The position numbers and the translations under genes are program-made. Shown in pieces: positions 33,063 through 44,073 of a DNA stretch of 64,000 nt. The stretch is from Prochlorococcus sp. AG-409-D14 (GTDB lineage: Bacteria; Cyanobacteriota; Cyanobacteriia; PCC-6307; Cyanobiaceae). Each line of letters begins with the position of its first letter. Positions within the stretch are counted from its first letter, which is position 1. The notes below the pieces were generated by a model. That model did no database searches. It was given only the letters and a program-made list of their open reading frames with translations, and was not told the origin of the DNA. The stretch lies in assembly GCA_003215895.1 (NCBI GenBank), contig QCJR01000005.1, forward strand, positions 41,801-105,800. Reading direction: 5' to 3'.

Positions 33063-33392
33063 ATGCTAGAAAACTCTATTGGACCGGTTCCTCTTCAGGC
33101 TTATCTTATAGTTGCTGCATTTCTTTTCTGCACAGGTGTATGGGGATTAATAAATAGTCGTAATGCAGTTCGTGTTTTAATGAGTATTGAATTAATGTTA
33201 AATGCAGTGAATATAAATCTGATGAGCTTTTCCTCCTATATAGATGGATCAATAATTAGAGGGCAAGTATTTTCAATTTTTGTTATTACAGTAGCTGCAG
33301 CTGAAGCTGCTGTTGGACTGGCAATACTACTTTCCTTGTATAGAAATAGAGTTACTATTGATATGGAAAGTTTCAATCTACTCAAGTGGTAG
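33063..33392 (+). CDS. ndhE: NAD(P)H-quinone oxidoreductase subunit 4L
   Basis: [40 protein letters not shown]. Confidence 0.97.
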   Translation: MLENSIGPVPLQAYLIVAAFLFCTGVWGLINSRNAVRVLMSIELMLNAVNINLMSFSSYIDGSIIRGQVFSIFVITVAAAEAAVGLAILLSLYRNRVTIDMESFNLLKW

Positions 33393-33401
33393 ATATTATT
33401 A

Positions 33402-34316
33402 ATGAATACAAATCTGATCTGGATCTTATATAGATCAGACAGTAATACTGCATATAAAGAAACCTTAAATTGTAAGAAAATCATTGAAGGTTATGGAAAA
33501 AAAGTTTTATATTCCGAAATAAGTAATAAAACTAATAATATTAATCAATTATTTTCAGCAACTGAGGTTTTACCAGAAATCGCAATTGTTTTAGGAGGTG
33601 ATGGAACTGTATTAAGGGCTGCAAGATATTTATCGCCAAAAAACATACCTATTTTAAGTTTTAATGTTGGAGGTAATCTAGGCTTTTTAACGCATGATCG
33701 TCATATCTTAAAGCAAGAAAATTTTTGGGAAAGAATATCAAATAATCGATTTAATATACAAAAAAGAATGATGCTTCAAGCAACTGTATTTTCGGAGAAA
33801 GATAATAATCAAAGCATACTTAAAAGATCGTTTTTCGCTCTAAATGATTTTTATTTACGATCTTGCACAGACGATATCTCACCTACCTGTAGTCTTGCGC
33901 TTGAAATAGATGGAGAAGCAGTTGACAAATACAAAGGAGATGGACTTATCTTCTCAACCCCAACAGGTTCCACTGCTTACTCTATGGCCGCAGGAGGACC
34001 AATAATCCATCCCTCCTTAGATGCAATAATAGTTAGCGCCATATGTCCAATGAGCCTGGCCAGTAGGCCGATTGTGGTCCCTCCTGAATCTAAATTAGTA
34101 ATAAAACCCGTAAAAGAAAAGAAGCAAAAAATAAACTTATGGTTAGATGGAGCTAGTGGATGTCTAATTGAAGCTACTGATACATGTTTAGTAAAGAGAT
34201 CTAATCATTCAACCTCAATAATAATTTTAGATGAAAATCTTTCCTATTATAAGACAATCACTCAAAAACTTCATTGGGCTAGCAGCCTTAATGATAATTA
34301 TAAATTATGGGAATAG
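33402..34316 (+). CDS. nadK: NAD kinase
   Basis: LGGDGTVLRAARYL, FNVGGNLGFLTHD, YKGDGLIFSTPTGSTAYSMAAGGPI. Confidence 0.95.
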   Translation: MNTNLIWILYRSDSNTAYKETLNCKKIIEGYGKKVLYSEISNKTNNINQLFSATEVLPEIAIVLGGDGTVLRAARYLSPKNIPILSFNVGGNLGFLTHDRHILKQENFWERISNNRFNIQKRMMLQATVFSEKDNNQSILKRSFFALNDFYLRSCTDDISPTCSLALEIDGEAVDKYKGDGLIFSTPTGSTAYSMAAGGPIIHPSLDAIIVSAICPMSLASRPIVVPPESKLVIKPVKEKKQKINLWLDGASGCLIEATDTCLVKRSNHSTSIIILDENLSYYKTITQKLHWASSLNDNYKLWE

Positions 34317-34807
34317 AAATCGAAAGAAGATTCTTAGTTAAAAATGAAGATTGGAAATCTCAGGTAATACTAAGTGAAGGGTTTGATCAAGCCTACCTAA
34401 ATTCAAAAGAAGACGAATGGCTTACTCGAATAAGGATCATAGATAATAAAAAAGCATACATAACTTTAAAGTCTTCTTTAAATAAATTAATAAACCATGA
34501 GTTTGAATATTCAATTCCTATCAAAGATGCTATTGAATTAATAAAACTTTCAAAATATAGGATTTCTAAAACTCGTTATCTTGTAAAAATAAATAAAAAA
34601 AATTGGGTAGTTGATGTTTTTAATGAATCAAATTCTTCTTTAAAAATTGCTGAAATAGAATTGACTTCAGTATCGGAAGAAATCCAAATACCATCATGGT
34701 GTGGAAAAGAGATAACTGGGATCAAATCATTAAGCAATGCCTCTCTTGCAATAAAACCCATTTCTCAGTTGTCAGTTAAAGATCGCATGAACGTCAAAAA
34801 ATCCTAA
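34307..34807 (+). CDS. CYTH-domain (triphosphate tunnel) protein
   Basis: MGIEIERRFLVKNEDW (ExExK motif), LTRIRIIDNKKAYITLKS. Confidence 0.88.
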   Translation: MGIEIERRFLVKNEDWKSQVILSEGFDQAYLNSKEDEWLTRIRIIDNKKAYITLKSSLNKLINHEFEYSIPIKDAIELIKLSKYRISKTRYLVKINKKNWVVDVFNESNSSLKIAEIELTSVSEEIQIPSWCGKEITGIKSLSNASLAIKPISQLSVKDRMNVKKS

Positions 34808-34844
34808 GCGAAAAGTACGTTTTTCCTTTAGATTGTCTTTATAA

Positions 34845-35045
34845 TTGTCATTGGTTCTTCCCGGAGACCTATGCGTCCTTTGCAAGAGGTATAACTTGTA
34901 TGGTCTTTATGACACAGAAGGGATTCTTCGCTTCACTTGCACTGACAAGGAAGCTTGCATTGCATATGCAAAATTATTTGAACTTTCATCTATTGAATTT
35001 TCTCTAACGGCTCTATCAGATACAAATGAGGAAGACAATAATTAG
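34845..35045 (+). CDS. small Cys-containing conserved-looking protein (66 aa)
   Basis: LPGDLCVLCKRYNLYGLYDTEGILRFTCTDKEACIAYAKL: CxxC plus CxxxxxC; TTG start. Confidence 0.6.
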   Translation: MSLVLPGDLCVLCKRYNLYGLYDTEGILRFTCTDKEACIAYAKLFELSSIEFSLTALSDTNEEDNN

Positions 35046-35050
35046 ACTTT

Positions 35051-35332
35051 CTACGAAGCTGTTTCTTCAGGCAATGAACAACAATTGAATCCATCCCGGC
35101 ATATCTTTCCATGATCCATTGCCCAGTTCAATAGAGCAACTCTGTTTTTTGAACCTGTTTTTGTAAACATATTGCTCACATGATTGTCCACAGTTCTTTT
35201 GCTAATTGTCAGTTTTTCAGCAATCTCTTGATTAGTGAGGCCATCTGCAACTAAGCCTATAATCTCCATTTCCCTAGCTGAGAGTCCCATATGGGACGAA
35301 TTAGCGATCTCTCCTGTAAACATTCCCCTCAC
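35051..35332 (-). CDS. small LuxR-type HTH regulator, PedR-like
   Basis: LSAREMEIIGLVADGLTNQEIAEKLTISKRTVDNHVSNMFTKTGSKNRVALL; no receiver domain; Cys-containing C-terminus CRDGFNCCS. Confidence 0.85.
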   Translation of the reverse strand: MRGMFTGEIANSSHMGLSAREMEIIGLVADGLTNQEIAEKLTISKRTVDNHVSNMFTKTGSKNRVALLNWAMDHGKICRDGFNCCSLPEETAS

Positions 35333-35407
35333 TCACAACTCATTAATTAATACTACTTAGATTAGGGCCTTTAATCACCGATAGTAATTATCTAGTAAAA
35401 AATACAT

Positions 35408-36289
35408 GTGAAATCTAAACTTCAAAATCGTCTTGAATCTGGCTTATCAGCTATTACTGCTGAAATCATGCCTCCTAGGGGGGGCAATGCAGATTCAGCT
35501 CTTTCAAAAGCCGCCAAATTAAGAGACCTTGTTCATGGTTTTAATGTGACAGATGGCAGTAGGGCAATCATGAGAATGAGCAGCCTAGCCTTATGCAAGC
35601 TGCTTTTAGAGGCAAATCTTGAACCAGTCCTGCAATTATCATGTAGGGATAGGAATCGAATCGCATTACAAGCTGAATTACTTGGAGCACATGCTTTAGG
35701 AATAACAAATATTCTCTGTTTGACTGGCGATCCTGTTCGAGTGGGAGACCAATCTCAAGCCAAATCAGTTCAAGACTTCAACTCAATAGAACTTATTTCT
35801 CAAGTCACATCACTTAACAAAGGCCTAGATCCAGTAACTGATTTATTGCCTGATGGCCCAACTAATTTATTTGCTGGAGCCGCAGCTGATCCAAATTGCA
35901 GAGGATTTGATGGTTTAAGAAGAAGAATAGAACTCAAGAAAAAAGCGGGTGCAAATTTCCTTCAAACTCAAATGGTTATGGATCCCAACGTACTTGAAAG
36001 ATTTTGCAAAGAAATTGCAGAGCCTATAAAAATTCCTGTTTTAGCTGGAGTTTTTCTGCTCAAATCTGCAAAAAATGCACAATTCATAAATCGTGTAGTA
36101 CCTGGAGCCTGTATTCCGGAATCAATTATTTCCAGACTTCAGAATTCTTCAAATCCTATTGATGAAGGTATATCAATTGCTGCTGAGCAAGTAAAAAGTT
36201 TTCTAGGAATTGCTCAAGGAGTTCATCTTATGGCCGTTAAAGCGGAACAACAAATACCAATAATTTTAGATAGAGCAAATATTAATTAG
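35408..36289 (+). CDS. metF: methylenetetrahydrofolate reductase family protein
   Basis: ITAEIMPPRGGNAD, ILCLTGDPVRVGDQ, GANFLQTQMVMDPNV; GTG start. Confidence 0.85.
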   Translation: MKSKLQNRLESGLSAITAEIMPPRGGNADSALSKAAKLRDLVHGFNVTDGSRAIMRMSSLALCKLLLEANLEPVLQLSCRDRNRIALQAELLGAHALGITNILCLTGDPVRVGDQSQAKSVQDFNSIELISQVTSLNKGLDPVTDLLPDGPTNLFAGAAADPNCRGFDGLRRRIELKKKAGANFLQTQMVMDPNVLERFCKEIAEPIKIPVLAGVFLLKSAKNAQFINRVVPGACIPESIISRLQNSSNPIDEGISIAAEQVKSFLGIAQGVHLMAVKAEQQIPIILDRANIN

Positions 36290-37460
36290 AAGAACCAATC
36301 AGATCAGTTCCTAATAATTCAGCCATTGCTTTTTGTTGAGGTGAAGGTTCTCCTAAGTCCTGTCTTCTAGCATCTGTGATTAGCCAATCTAAAGCGGCTT
36401 CCTGTAAGTCAAAATGATCACCTTCTTTACCAACACAATACCTACCAAAAACCAACTTATCTACAAGTTGTACTCCGGGGCCAATTAGTGAATAATCAAA
36501 GATTATTGAATTATCAATTGTTGCTCCTTCACAAATACAACAACTCGGACCAATCATAGAAGGACCAATGATAGTTACACCATCTTCAATCCTTGTCATT
36601 CCACCAACATATATTGGTCCTTTCACGTTAATTTTATCCCAATTAGCTGCAACATTTAAACCCGTATAGATTCCTGGTCTGACTTGCTTTCCTGGTATTT
36701 CAACCTGTCTAACATCCCCTTTAAGAACATTCCTTATTGCTCTCCAATAATCTGGGACTTTACCAATATCAACCCATTCAAAGTCCATAGGCAAAGCATA
36801 AAAAGGTGCTCCTTTTTCTACTAATTTTGGAAACAAATCTGAACCAATGTCAAAGGGTTGGCCAGATGGAATATAATTAAAAATTTCTGGCTCAAATAAA
36901 TAAATTCCAGTATTAATCGTATCGCCTAATGCATTATCTATAGAGGGTTTTTCTTGAAAAGCTTTAACACGATCTTCTTCGTCAGTTACAACAACACCGT
37001 AGCTACTTACCTGATCTTTTGAGACACGTTTAGTAATCAAACTAGCCAGAGCACCTTTTTCTTTATGTCGTTTTACAGCTTCAGATAAATCTAAATCAAT
37101 TAATGCATCACCACATAAGACTACAAAAGTATCATCAAAAAACTTTTGAAAATCTTGAATTTTCTTCAGTCCCCCCGCTGACCCAAGTGCGTCGCCAATT
37201 AATTCACCGTCTTCAATACGTCCTTCAAAGCTATATGCAATTTCAACTCCAAATCTTTGTCCATCTCGAAAATAATTTTCTATTTCTTCAGCTAAATGGG
37301 AAACATTGACCATAACCTCAGTAAAACCATGCTCCTTAAGCAGTTCCAACAGAAACTCCATTACGGGTTTCTGAAGGATAGGAATCATTGGCTTTGGAAT
37401 CACATGCGTGATCGGCTGAACTCGGGTTCCTTTCCCAGCCGCCAGGATCATCGCCTTCAT
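36282..37460 (-). CDS. NDP-sugar pyrophosphorylase / mannose-1-phosphate guanylyltransferase family
   Basis: MKAMILAAGKGTRVQPITHVIPKPMIPILQKPVMEF; left-handed beta-helix C-terminus. Confidence 0.9.
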   Translation of the reverse strand: MKAMILAAGKGTRVQPITHVIPKPMIPILQKPVMEFLLELLKEHGFTEVMVNVSHLAEEIENYFRDGQRFGVEIAYSFEGRIEDGELIGDALGSAGGLKKIQDFQKFFDDTFVVLCGDALIDLDLSEAVKRHKEKGALASLITKRVSKDQVSSYGVVVTDEEDRVKAFQEKPSIDNALGDTINTGIYLFEPEIFNYIPSGQPFDIGSDLFPKLVEKGAPFYALPMDFEWVDIGKVPDYWRAIRNVLKGDVRQVEIPGKQVRPGIYTGLNVAANWDKINVKGPIYVGGMTRIEDGVTIIGPSMIGPSCCICEGATIDNSIIFDYSLIGPGVQLVDKLVFGRYCVGKEGDHFDLQEAALDWLITDARRQDLGEPSPQQKAMAELLGTDLIGSSN

Positions 37461-37516
37461 AGGCGGTTTAACCTAAGCTATACAAGGCCAACATAGAATG
37501 CTGCCTCCACAAAGAG

Positions 37517-38410
37517 CTAAGCAGCAGCCGGCGAGCCATCTGTCACGTCTAGAGAAGCAAGAGGAAGTTGAGCAACCATTCCTGGTTCCAAAAGCCTTTT
37601 TAAACTAATTGGAGAGAATAAAGAACCTTTTTGATCAATCTCAACTTTGCCCTGAGAGCATAAAAACAACAAAGCCCAAAAGACTCCGACTCTGTCGGTA
37701 TCCAAATCGTCTGAAGCAGAATTTTCTTTCCACCTCTCAACTAACAATTCAAAATCAACCCAGTGCAAAGCCTGCTCCCACTTATTTATGAAAATCGCCA
37801 ATGCAGCAGTGGTTTCAGGTAATTTTTCTCTGTGAGCAAGAGATGAAACTTGAGCAATAACCTCCCTATTACTTAATTTTTTTTGTCTTAACTTTCTACG
37901 GTTTTGCAACTCATCATTTTTCAACGATTCTGCAATATTTTCAAGCTGATTTATTAATTCTCCAAGAGTAACTGGTCTTCTAAATGGAGGAGGTGCAACG
38001 GGTCTTCTCAACAGATGTCTTTCTGGTCGCAGGGGTAATTGAAAACTTTCATCTAGCCAACCCTGTTCACCATAATCAAAGTCTGTGTCATCTTCTGCTT
38101 CTATATCAAAAGAGCATATTTCGGCCTCAAGTACCTCCGCCTTTAAACCAACCAAAACAGAAGCCGCTAAAAAGGCCTCACTACTCTGAGCGAGATCAAC
38201 CTCATAACTTCCACCATTCTGGCTGAAATGTTGTGACATCTTTTTTGGAATTTCAATACGCTGTTTAAGCTGATCCAAAAAACCATCTACAACTGGAATA
38301 ACATCAACATCCCAAGGATCAATATCTCCTCTTTGCGCAGCGTCTTGCAATAAACGAATAGCAAGTCTCGCGCCAGAATCTGCTGCTTGAGTTAAAAGAT
38401 CAACAGGCAA
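37517..38410 (-). CDS. scpA: segregation and condensation protein A
   Basis: RLAIRLLQDAAQRGDIDPWDVDVIPVVDGFL; C-terminal ALLFLCSQGKVEIDQ. Confidence 0.85.
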   Translation of the reverse strand: MPVDLLTQAADSGARLAIRLLQDAAQRGDIDPWDVDVIPVVDGFLDQLKQRIEIPKKMSQHFSQNGGSYEVDLAQSSEAFLAASVLVGLKAEVLEAEICSFDIEAEDDTDFDYGEQGWLDESFQLPLRPERHLLRRPVAPPPFRRPVTLGELINQLENIAESLKNDELQNRRKLRQKKLSNREVIAQVSSLAHREKLPETTAALAIFINKWEQALHWVDFELLVERWKENSASDDLDTDRVGVFWALLFLCSQGKVEIDQKGSLFSPISLKRLLEPGMVAQLPLASLDVTDGSPAAA

Positions 38411-38478
38411 TGAGAACTAAGTAAGAATCTAAAAGCAAGTTATCTCTATATTTGAAGTTATGCTAGCTGAAACAATTT

Positions 38479-40134
38479 TCAATCTAAAAGAGGAGCTTCA
38501 AGAGTTCCAATAGATAAATTTGTATTACTAATAATTGGTGCTTGATCACTTCTTATTCTCTCAACCGCTAACAAATCTCTTTTAACCAATCCATCAATTG
38601 ATGAAATATAAGTATCAGTCATGATTTTTGGATATAAACCAATTCCAATAATGGGAACTAACAAGCAAGCAATAATGTAAATCTCTCTAGGTTCTGCATC
38701 TACCAACTTTGCTTTGGATATCAACTTGGCATTCTCTTTGCCGAAGAAAATTTCTCTGAGCATCGACAGTAAATAGATAGGTGTCAAAATGACTCCAATT
38801 GCTGCTAATGAAGCAACAACAATCCTAAATGGGAGTGTATAAACTTCATCAGTTACAAACCCCACAAAGACCATTAATTCTGAGATAAATCCACTCATTC
38901 CAGGTAAAGCAAGAGAAGCAAAAGCACATGCTGTCCATAAAGCAAACATAATCCTCATATTTTGACCAATACCACCCATCTCATCTAATTGAAGCGTGTG
39001 AGTTCTGTCGTAAGTTGCACCAACAAGGAAAAACAAACTTGCTCCTATTAAACCGTGGCTAACCATTTGCAACATTGCACCACTAGTTCCTAACGAACTA
39101 AAACTCCCAATACCTATCAAAACGAAACCCATATGACTTATTGAGCTATAAGCAATTTTTCTTTTTAAATTTCTTTGAGCAAAAGAAGTTAAGGCTGCAT
39201 AAATTATATTTACGACTCCCAGTACAATTAACAACGGAGCAAATTGGGCATGAGCATCAGGCAGCAATTGCGCGTTAAATCGTAGGAGAGCATATCCTCC
39301 CATTTTCAACAATATTCCTGCCAAAAGCATATGAACCGGAGCAGTGGCCTCTCCATGAGCATCTGGTAACCAAGTATGAAGAGGAACAATAGGAAGTTTG
39401 ACCCCAAACGCTATTAGCAATCCTGAATAACAAAGCAGTTGAAATCCCCTACCAAAGTCTTGCTGAGCCAAATGGGTATAACCGAAATCTGGTATTCCTC
39501 CTCCTTGAAAGAAACCCATAGCAAGACCAGCAAGGAGAATAAACAACGAGCTTCCTGCGGTATAGATAATAAATTTTGTCGCCGCATATTGCCTTTTCTT
39601 TCCGCCCCATATTGCAAGGAATAAATAAACTGGGAACAATTCCAATTCCCAAGCCAGAAAGAAAAGCAACATATCTTGAACAGCAAATACAGCTATCTGG
39701 CCACCATCCATTGCAAGAATTAAGAAGAAAAATAATTTTGGTTTATAGCTAACTGGCCATGCTGCCAAAACCGCAAGAGAAGTTATGAAACTCGTAAGCA
39801 ATATCAATGGCATTGACAAGCCATCTGCGCCCACAGACCAAGTCAATCCAAGATCTGGGAGCCAACTAACTTTTTCATACAATTGCAAGCCTTCTTGACT
39901 GGGGTCAAAACCTTTGAAGTAAGCAACAACAGTAATGAGAAAAGTAATTAAAGCAATTATGAGGGCATACCATCGAACTTCTTTCCCTTCCCCTTTATCT
40001 GGAATAAAAGGAACAATTAATGCACCAATAATAGGAAACAATATGGATAAACTTAACCAAGGGAAATCGGCTGAAATTGGCTCAGAAATTAGCATTGTTC
40101 CTAGATTCAAACTTGTATTGAGAGCGAATTCCAA
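38479..40134 (-). CDS. ndhD: NAD(P)H-quinone oxidoreductase chain 4 (NdhD)
   Basis: [59 protein letters not shown]. Confidence 0.97.
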   Translation of the reverse strand: MEFALNTSLNLGTMLISEPISADFPWLSLSILFPIIGALIVPFIPDKGEGKEVRWYALIIALITFLITVVAYFKGFDPSQEGLQLYEKVSWLPDLGLTWSVGADGLSMPLILLTSFITSLAVLAAWPVSYKPKLFFFLILAMDGGQIAVFAVQDMLLFFLAWELELFPVYLFLAIWGGKKRQYAATKFIIYTAGSSLFILLAGLAMGFFQGGGIPDFGYTHLAQQDFGRGFQLLCYSGLLIAFGVKLPIVPLHTWLPDAHGEATAPVHMLLAGILLKMGGYALLRFNAQLLPDAHAQFAPLLIVLGVVNIIYAALTSFAQRNLKRKIAYSSISHMGFVLIGIGSFSSLGTSGAMLQMVSHGLIGASLFFLVGATYDRTHTLQLDEMGGIGQNMRIMFALWTACAFASLALPGMSGFISELMVFVGFVTDEVYTLPFRIVVASLAAIGVILTPIYLLSMLREIFFGKENAKLISKAKLVDAEPREIYIIACLLVPIIGIGLYPKIMTDTYISSIDGLVKRDLLAVERIRSDQAPIISNTNLSIGTLEAPLLD

Positions 40135-40234
40135 GACTCGAAATTAATCGCACTTTTTGAGTTTAGAAATTATGAGATTATTGGCACCCTCTAGATAGGG
40201 GATGAAACACACACCTAAAAAAATTATGTAAAAA

Positions 40235-42241
40235 TCATGTTCCTACAACTCCAAAAAGTGCAACTAGAGCAATCACACCTCCAAAAACAATCAATGCGTA
40301 AAATTGTGCTCTCCCTGTTTCAAAATATTTGAGTCCTTCTCCACTACCAAGAGTCAATAATCCAGTCAAATTTACTACTCCATCAACTACTTTTGCATCA
40401 ACTTCAAGTACTTCTCTTGCGAGTTTTCTACTACCTTTAACAAAAATTTTCTCATTTACGTCATCTAGGTACCATTTATTTTGAAGAAATGAATTTAATT
40501 GAGGGTACTTCTTGGATAGAGAAACACCCAGATCCAGTCTTTTTAAATAATAAGTTAAAACTGCCAAGAATATACCTGTAGATGAAATAGCTACAGAGGC
40601 TATTGCAAGTGGAAGAAATTCTCCCCAACTAAACTTTTCTGCTACTTCAATAGCCTCAGCTGGGTCTAACAAGTTTACAAAAAGACTGTTCCAAGGAACT
40701 CCTACAAAGCCAATTAAGACAGAAGGAATTGCCAAAACTGCCAAGGGAAATGTCATTGGCCATGCAGATTCATGTATCTTGCCAACTTCGTGGTCTTCAT
40801 GCTCTTCATTTTTTTCTTTACCTGCTAATGCGAGCAAAGAAAACTGCAACTCTTGATTTTCGCCTCGAAAATCTCCCTCAAAAGTGAGAAAATAAAGTCT
40901 AAACATATAGAAAGCTGTCATTCCTGCCGTTAAAAAACCAATAAACCAAAGAATTGGAAAACTATTAAATGCTTGACCTAAAATTTCATCTTTACTCCAA
41001 AAGCCTGCGAGAGGTGGAATACCACTGATAGCAATACAACCAATGAAAAAAGTTATTGCCGTAATAGGCATTTTTTTACGGAGACCTCCCATTAATCGCA
41101 TATCTTGAGCAAGGATTGGTTCATGACCAACCACCTCCTCCATGGCATGAATAACTGAGCCTGAGCCAAGGAATAGCATGGCCTTAAAACAAGCGTGAGT
41201 AACCAGATGGAACATTCCTGCAACTGGTGCTCCACATCCCATTGCAAGCATCATGTATCCAAGTTGAGAAACTGTGCTGTAAGCCAAACCTTTTTTCAAA
41301 TCCATTTGAGTCAAAGCGATCGATGCCCCTAAGAAACAGGTAATAGTTCCAATAATTGCTATAAATAATCCAACAAAAGGGAACTGGCTAAATAAAGGAT
41401 CAAGCCTAGCGACTAAAAAAACACCAGCTGCAACCATTGTCGCAGCATGAATCAGAGCAGATATTGGTGTTGGACCTTCCATGGCATCAGGCAACCAAAC
41501 ATGAAGAGGAAATTGTGCAGACTTAGCCATTGGTCCCATAAAAACGAGGATGCAAAGCGTCAAAGCTGCCCAAATTGGTACTGTCCCAGAGCTAACTGCC
41601 TCTGATAAGCCTTCAGCGATTCCATGAAAATCAAAACTACCTGTTGCCCAAAAAAGACCCAAAATCCCAAGCAATAAGCCAAAATCTCCAACTCTATTTA
41701 CAATAAAAGCCTTTTGAGCAGCATGCGCGGCACCATCTCTGTCATACCAAAAGCCAACGAGTAAATATGAACACATCCCAACCAATTCCCAAAAAACGTA
41801 GATTTCAAGCAAATTTGGACTAACAATGAGCCCAAGCATTGAACTGCTGAATAAAGCTAGATAAGTAAAAAAACGAACATAACCAGGGTCATGTGCCATA
41901 TATCCATGGGAATAAACCATTACCAAGAGGGCAATTGTCGTTACCAGAGCAAGCATGACTGATGCTAGAGGATCAATCACGTATCCCATTGGCAACTCAA
42001 AAGAGCCTGCACTTGCCCATATGAATAAATGTTCAACTGGAGGCTTACCTGAGAGTTGCTCAGCCAATACTGCGTAGCTAATAAATGCAGAAGCACCTAC
42101 TGAAGTTAAAAGAGTTATCGCAACGGGTTTCCTTGAACGATTAAAAAGATCATTAAAACTAATTAATCCCAAACCAATCAAAACTGCTCCACAAAGAGGA
42201 AGAAGTGGAATTAACCAAGCGAAGTCTGCAGCCGAATACAT
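40235..42241 (-). CDS. ndhF: NAD(P)H-quinone oxidoreductase chain 5 (NdhF)
   Basis: AQFPLHVWLPDAMEGPTPISALIHAATMVAAGVFLVARL, LAYSTVSQLGYMMLAMG. Confidence 0.97.
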   Translation of the reverse strand: MYSAADFAWLIPLLPLCGAVLIGLGLISFNDLFNRSRKPVAITLLTSVGASAFISYAVLAEQLSGKPPVEHLFIWASAGSFELPMGYVIDPLASVMLALVTTIALLVMVYSHGYMAHDPGYVRFFTYLALFSSSMLGLIVSPNLLEIYVFWELVGMCSYLLVGFWYDRDGAAHAAQKAFIVNRVGDFGLLLGILGLFWATGSFDFHGIAEGLSEAVSSGTVPIWAALTLCILVFMGPMAKSAQFPLHVWLPDAMEGPTPISALIHAATMVAAGVFLVARLDPLFSQFPFVGLFIAIIGTITCFLGASIALTQMDLKKGLAYSTVSQLGYMMLAMGCGAPVAGMFHLVTHACFKAMLFLGSGSVIHAMEEVVGHEPILAQDMRLMGGLRKKMPITAITFFIGCIAISGIPPLAGFWSKDEILGQAFNSFPILWFIGFLTAGMTAFYMFRLYFLTFEGDFRGENQELQFSLLALAGKEKNEEHEDHEVGKIHESAWPMTFPLAVLAIPSVLIGFVGVPWNSLFVNLLDPAEAIEVAEKFSWGEFLPLAIASVAISSTGIFLAVLTYYLKRLDLGVSLSKKYPQLNSFLQNKWYLDDVNEKIFVKGSRKLAREVLEVDAKVVDGVVNLTGLLTLGSGEGLKYFETGRAQFYALIVFGGVIALVALFGVVGT

Positions 42242-42266
42242 CCAGCTAAATCATATTGAGATAAGT

Positions 42267-43013
42267 TTAGGCAATTCTTGCAAGTAATTCAGTTAAATCA
42301 AAAGAGAGAAATCTCTGTGCTCCAATAGAAATAAATTGATGTGACCACCAGAAAAAAAACACTGCAATGAGAATCCCCATTTGAGAGGGCCTAAGAAATT
42401 CTTTTATTTGTAATTTTTGTCGTCCATCCAACACAGCCAAGAAAGGGACAACTGATGTTTTTTTCTTAATTTCCTCAAATTCTTTGCCGAATTTGAGAGT
42501 AAGTCTTCTATCACCATGCCAGATAGCGAATAAATGATGAGCAATTAACCCCAAGCAAGTTACCAGAGTAAAACTTGTGCCTATCCAAAGTAAATGTGCA
42601 AAACACCAAATAATTTGTCCAATTGCCTGAGGATGGCGAGTGACTCTAATAATCCCTGAAGCATAAATTCTAACTTTGGGCTTCAGGACAGCAGGTATTT
42701 CTAAAAGGTTATAAGTAGCTGGATATAAAAAAAGAAAACTAATTGCACTCAATATCCAAATCACAGGAATTAATTCGCTTATCCCTTGAATATTCCAAAA
42801 TCTAACTCCATCGTAACGATGAGAAATAAAATAACCAATCAAAATTACAGCTGAGGGAATACTTGCAAAAGCAAATATCAATCTCCATGCTCTTGCACCA
42901 ATCACACTTTCCGCCTTGGGCCTTAAAGCCGCTCCTCCACTATGAATAACTGCAAAACAAAATAAAAGTAAGATCATCACAAAACTTGAACTATGAGTAT
43001 CTGAAAATGCCAT
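42267..43013 (-). CDS. NnrU family membrane protein
   Basis: IRVTRHPQAIGQIIWCFAHLLWIG, HLFAIWHGDRRL. Confidence 0.85.
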   Translation of the reverse strand: MAFSDTHSSSFVMILLLFCFAVIHSGGAALRPKAESVIGARAWRLIFAFASIPSAVILIGYFISHRYDGVRFWNIQGISELIPVIWILSAISFLFLYPATYNLLEIPAVLKPKVRIYASGIIRVTRHPQAIGQIIWCFAHLLWIGTSFTLVTCLGLIAHHLFAIWHGDRRLTLKFGKEFEEIKKKTSVVPFLAVLDGRQKLQIKEFLRPSQMGILIAVFFFWWSHQFISIGAQRFLSFDLTELLARIA

Positions 43014-43122
43014 TAGCCCTATAAAAAGCCTCTTAATAAATTATTAGATCCATACCGGATCAACAGTTGGTGTTGTTTTTCCCTACATTTTATTTTAATA
43101 GCTGCCATGAAGGCCTGCCACC

Positions 43123-44073
43123 ATGGCCGAGATACCATTCACTCTTGATCAACTAAGAATCCTCAAAGCAATTGTTGATGAGGGGAGCTTTAAAAAAGCT
43201 GCTGACAGCCTCTTTGTTACTCAACCAGCTGTAAGCTTGCAAGTGCAAAATCTGGAAAAGCAACTAGAAATTGCCATATTCGACAGAGGTGGTAGAAAAG
43301 CCCAACTGACAGAAGCAGGAAAACTTCTTCTAAATTACTGCGAAAAAATATTAGGGGAATGCCAAGAGACTTGCAAAGCAATTGAAGACTTAAACAATCT
43401 AAAAGGAGGATCCATAATTATTGGAGCCAGCCAAACTACTGGTACTTACCTGATGCCAAGGATGATTGGGCTTTTTAGACAAAAGTATCCAGAAGTTTCA
43501 GTCCAACTTCAAATTCATAGCACTAGAAGAACAGGATGGAGTGTTGCAAATGGCCAGATAGATATTGCAATTATTGGAGGTCAACTGCCATTAGAATTAA
43601 ATGATTCATTACAAGTAATTCCTTTTGCGACTGATGAGTTAGCTCTTGTTTTACCTACTAATCATCCATTAGCAAAGTCAAAAGAACTCACAAAAGAAGA
43701 TTTATATAGCCTAAGATTTATTACCTTAGATAATCAATCAACTACAAGAAAAGTCGTTGATCAATTATTATCTTCTTCAGGATTAGACGTCCAGAGATTA
43801 CATATAGAGATGGAATTAAATTCTCTTGAAGCCATCAAGAATGCAGTTCAATCCGCACTAGGAGCTGCTTTTCTCCCAGTAGTATCAATTGAAAGAGAAC
43901 TTTCAGGTAGAAGTATTCACAGAGCAATTGTTGCAGATCTAGAAGTCAAAAGAGAATTAAAAGTAATCACTAATCCTGGCAGATATTCATCTAGAGCTGC
44001 CGAAGCATTCACACAAGATATCTTACCTTTATTTGCTAGTTCATTTTCTCCACTGTTTAATGCTCAAATTTAG
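43123..44073 (+). CDS. rbcR: LysR-family regulator, RbcR/Ycf30-like
   Basis: [61 protein letters not shown]; ndhF-linked location as in cyanobacteria. Confidence 0.88.
   Translation: MAEIPFTLDQLRILKAIVDEGSFKKAADSLFVTQPAVSLQVQNLEKQLEIAIFDRGGRKAQLTEAGKLLLNYCEKILGECQETCKAIEDLNNLKGGSIIIGASQTTGTYLMPRMIGLFRQKYPEVSVQLQIHSTRRTGWSVANGQIDIAIIGGQLPLELNDSLQVIPFATDELALVLPTNHPLAKSKELTKEDLYSLRFITLDNQSTTRKVVDQLLSSSGLDVQRLHIEMELNSLEAIKNAVQSALGAAFLPVVSIERELSGRSIHRAIVADLEVKRELKVITNPGRYSSRAAEAFTQDILPLFASSFSPLFNAQI

Noticed and set aside
39414-39686. three overlapping alternative-frame ORFs inside ndhD (39414-39686, 39439-39624, 39449-39652)
   Set aside because: Considered a dual-coding hot spot, but all lie inside ndhD conserved coding sequence and look like chance open frames.
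43014-43122. possible operator between nnrU-like and rbcR genes
   Set aside because: A LysR-type T-N11-A site is plausible here by biology, but I could not identify a convincing dyad by eye.
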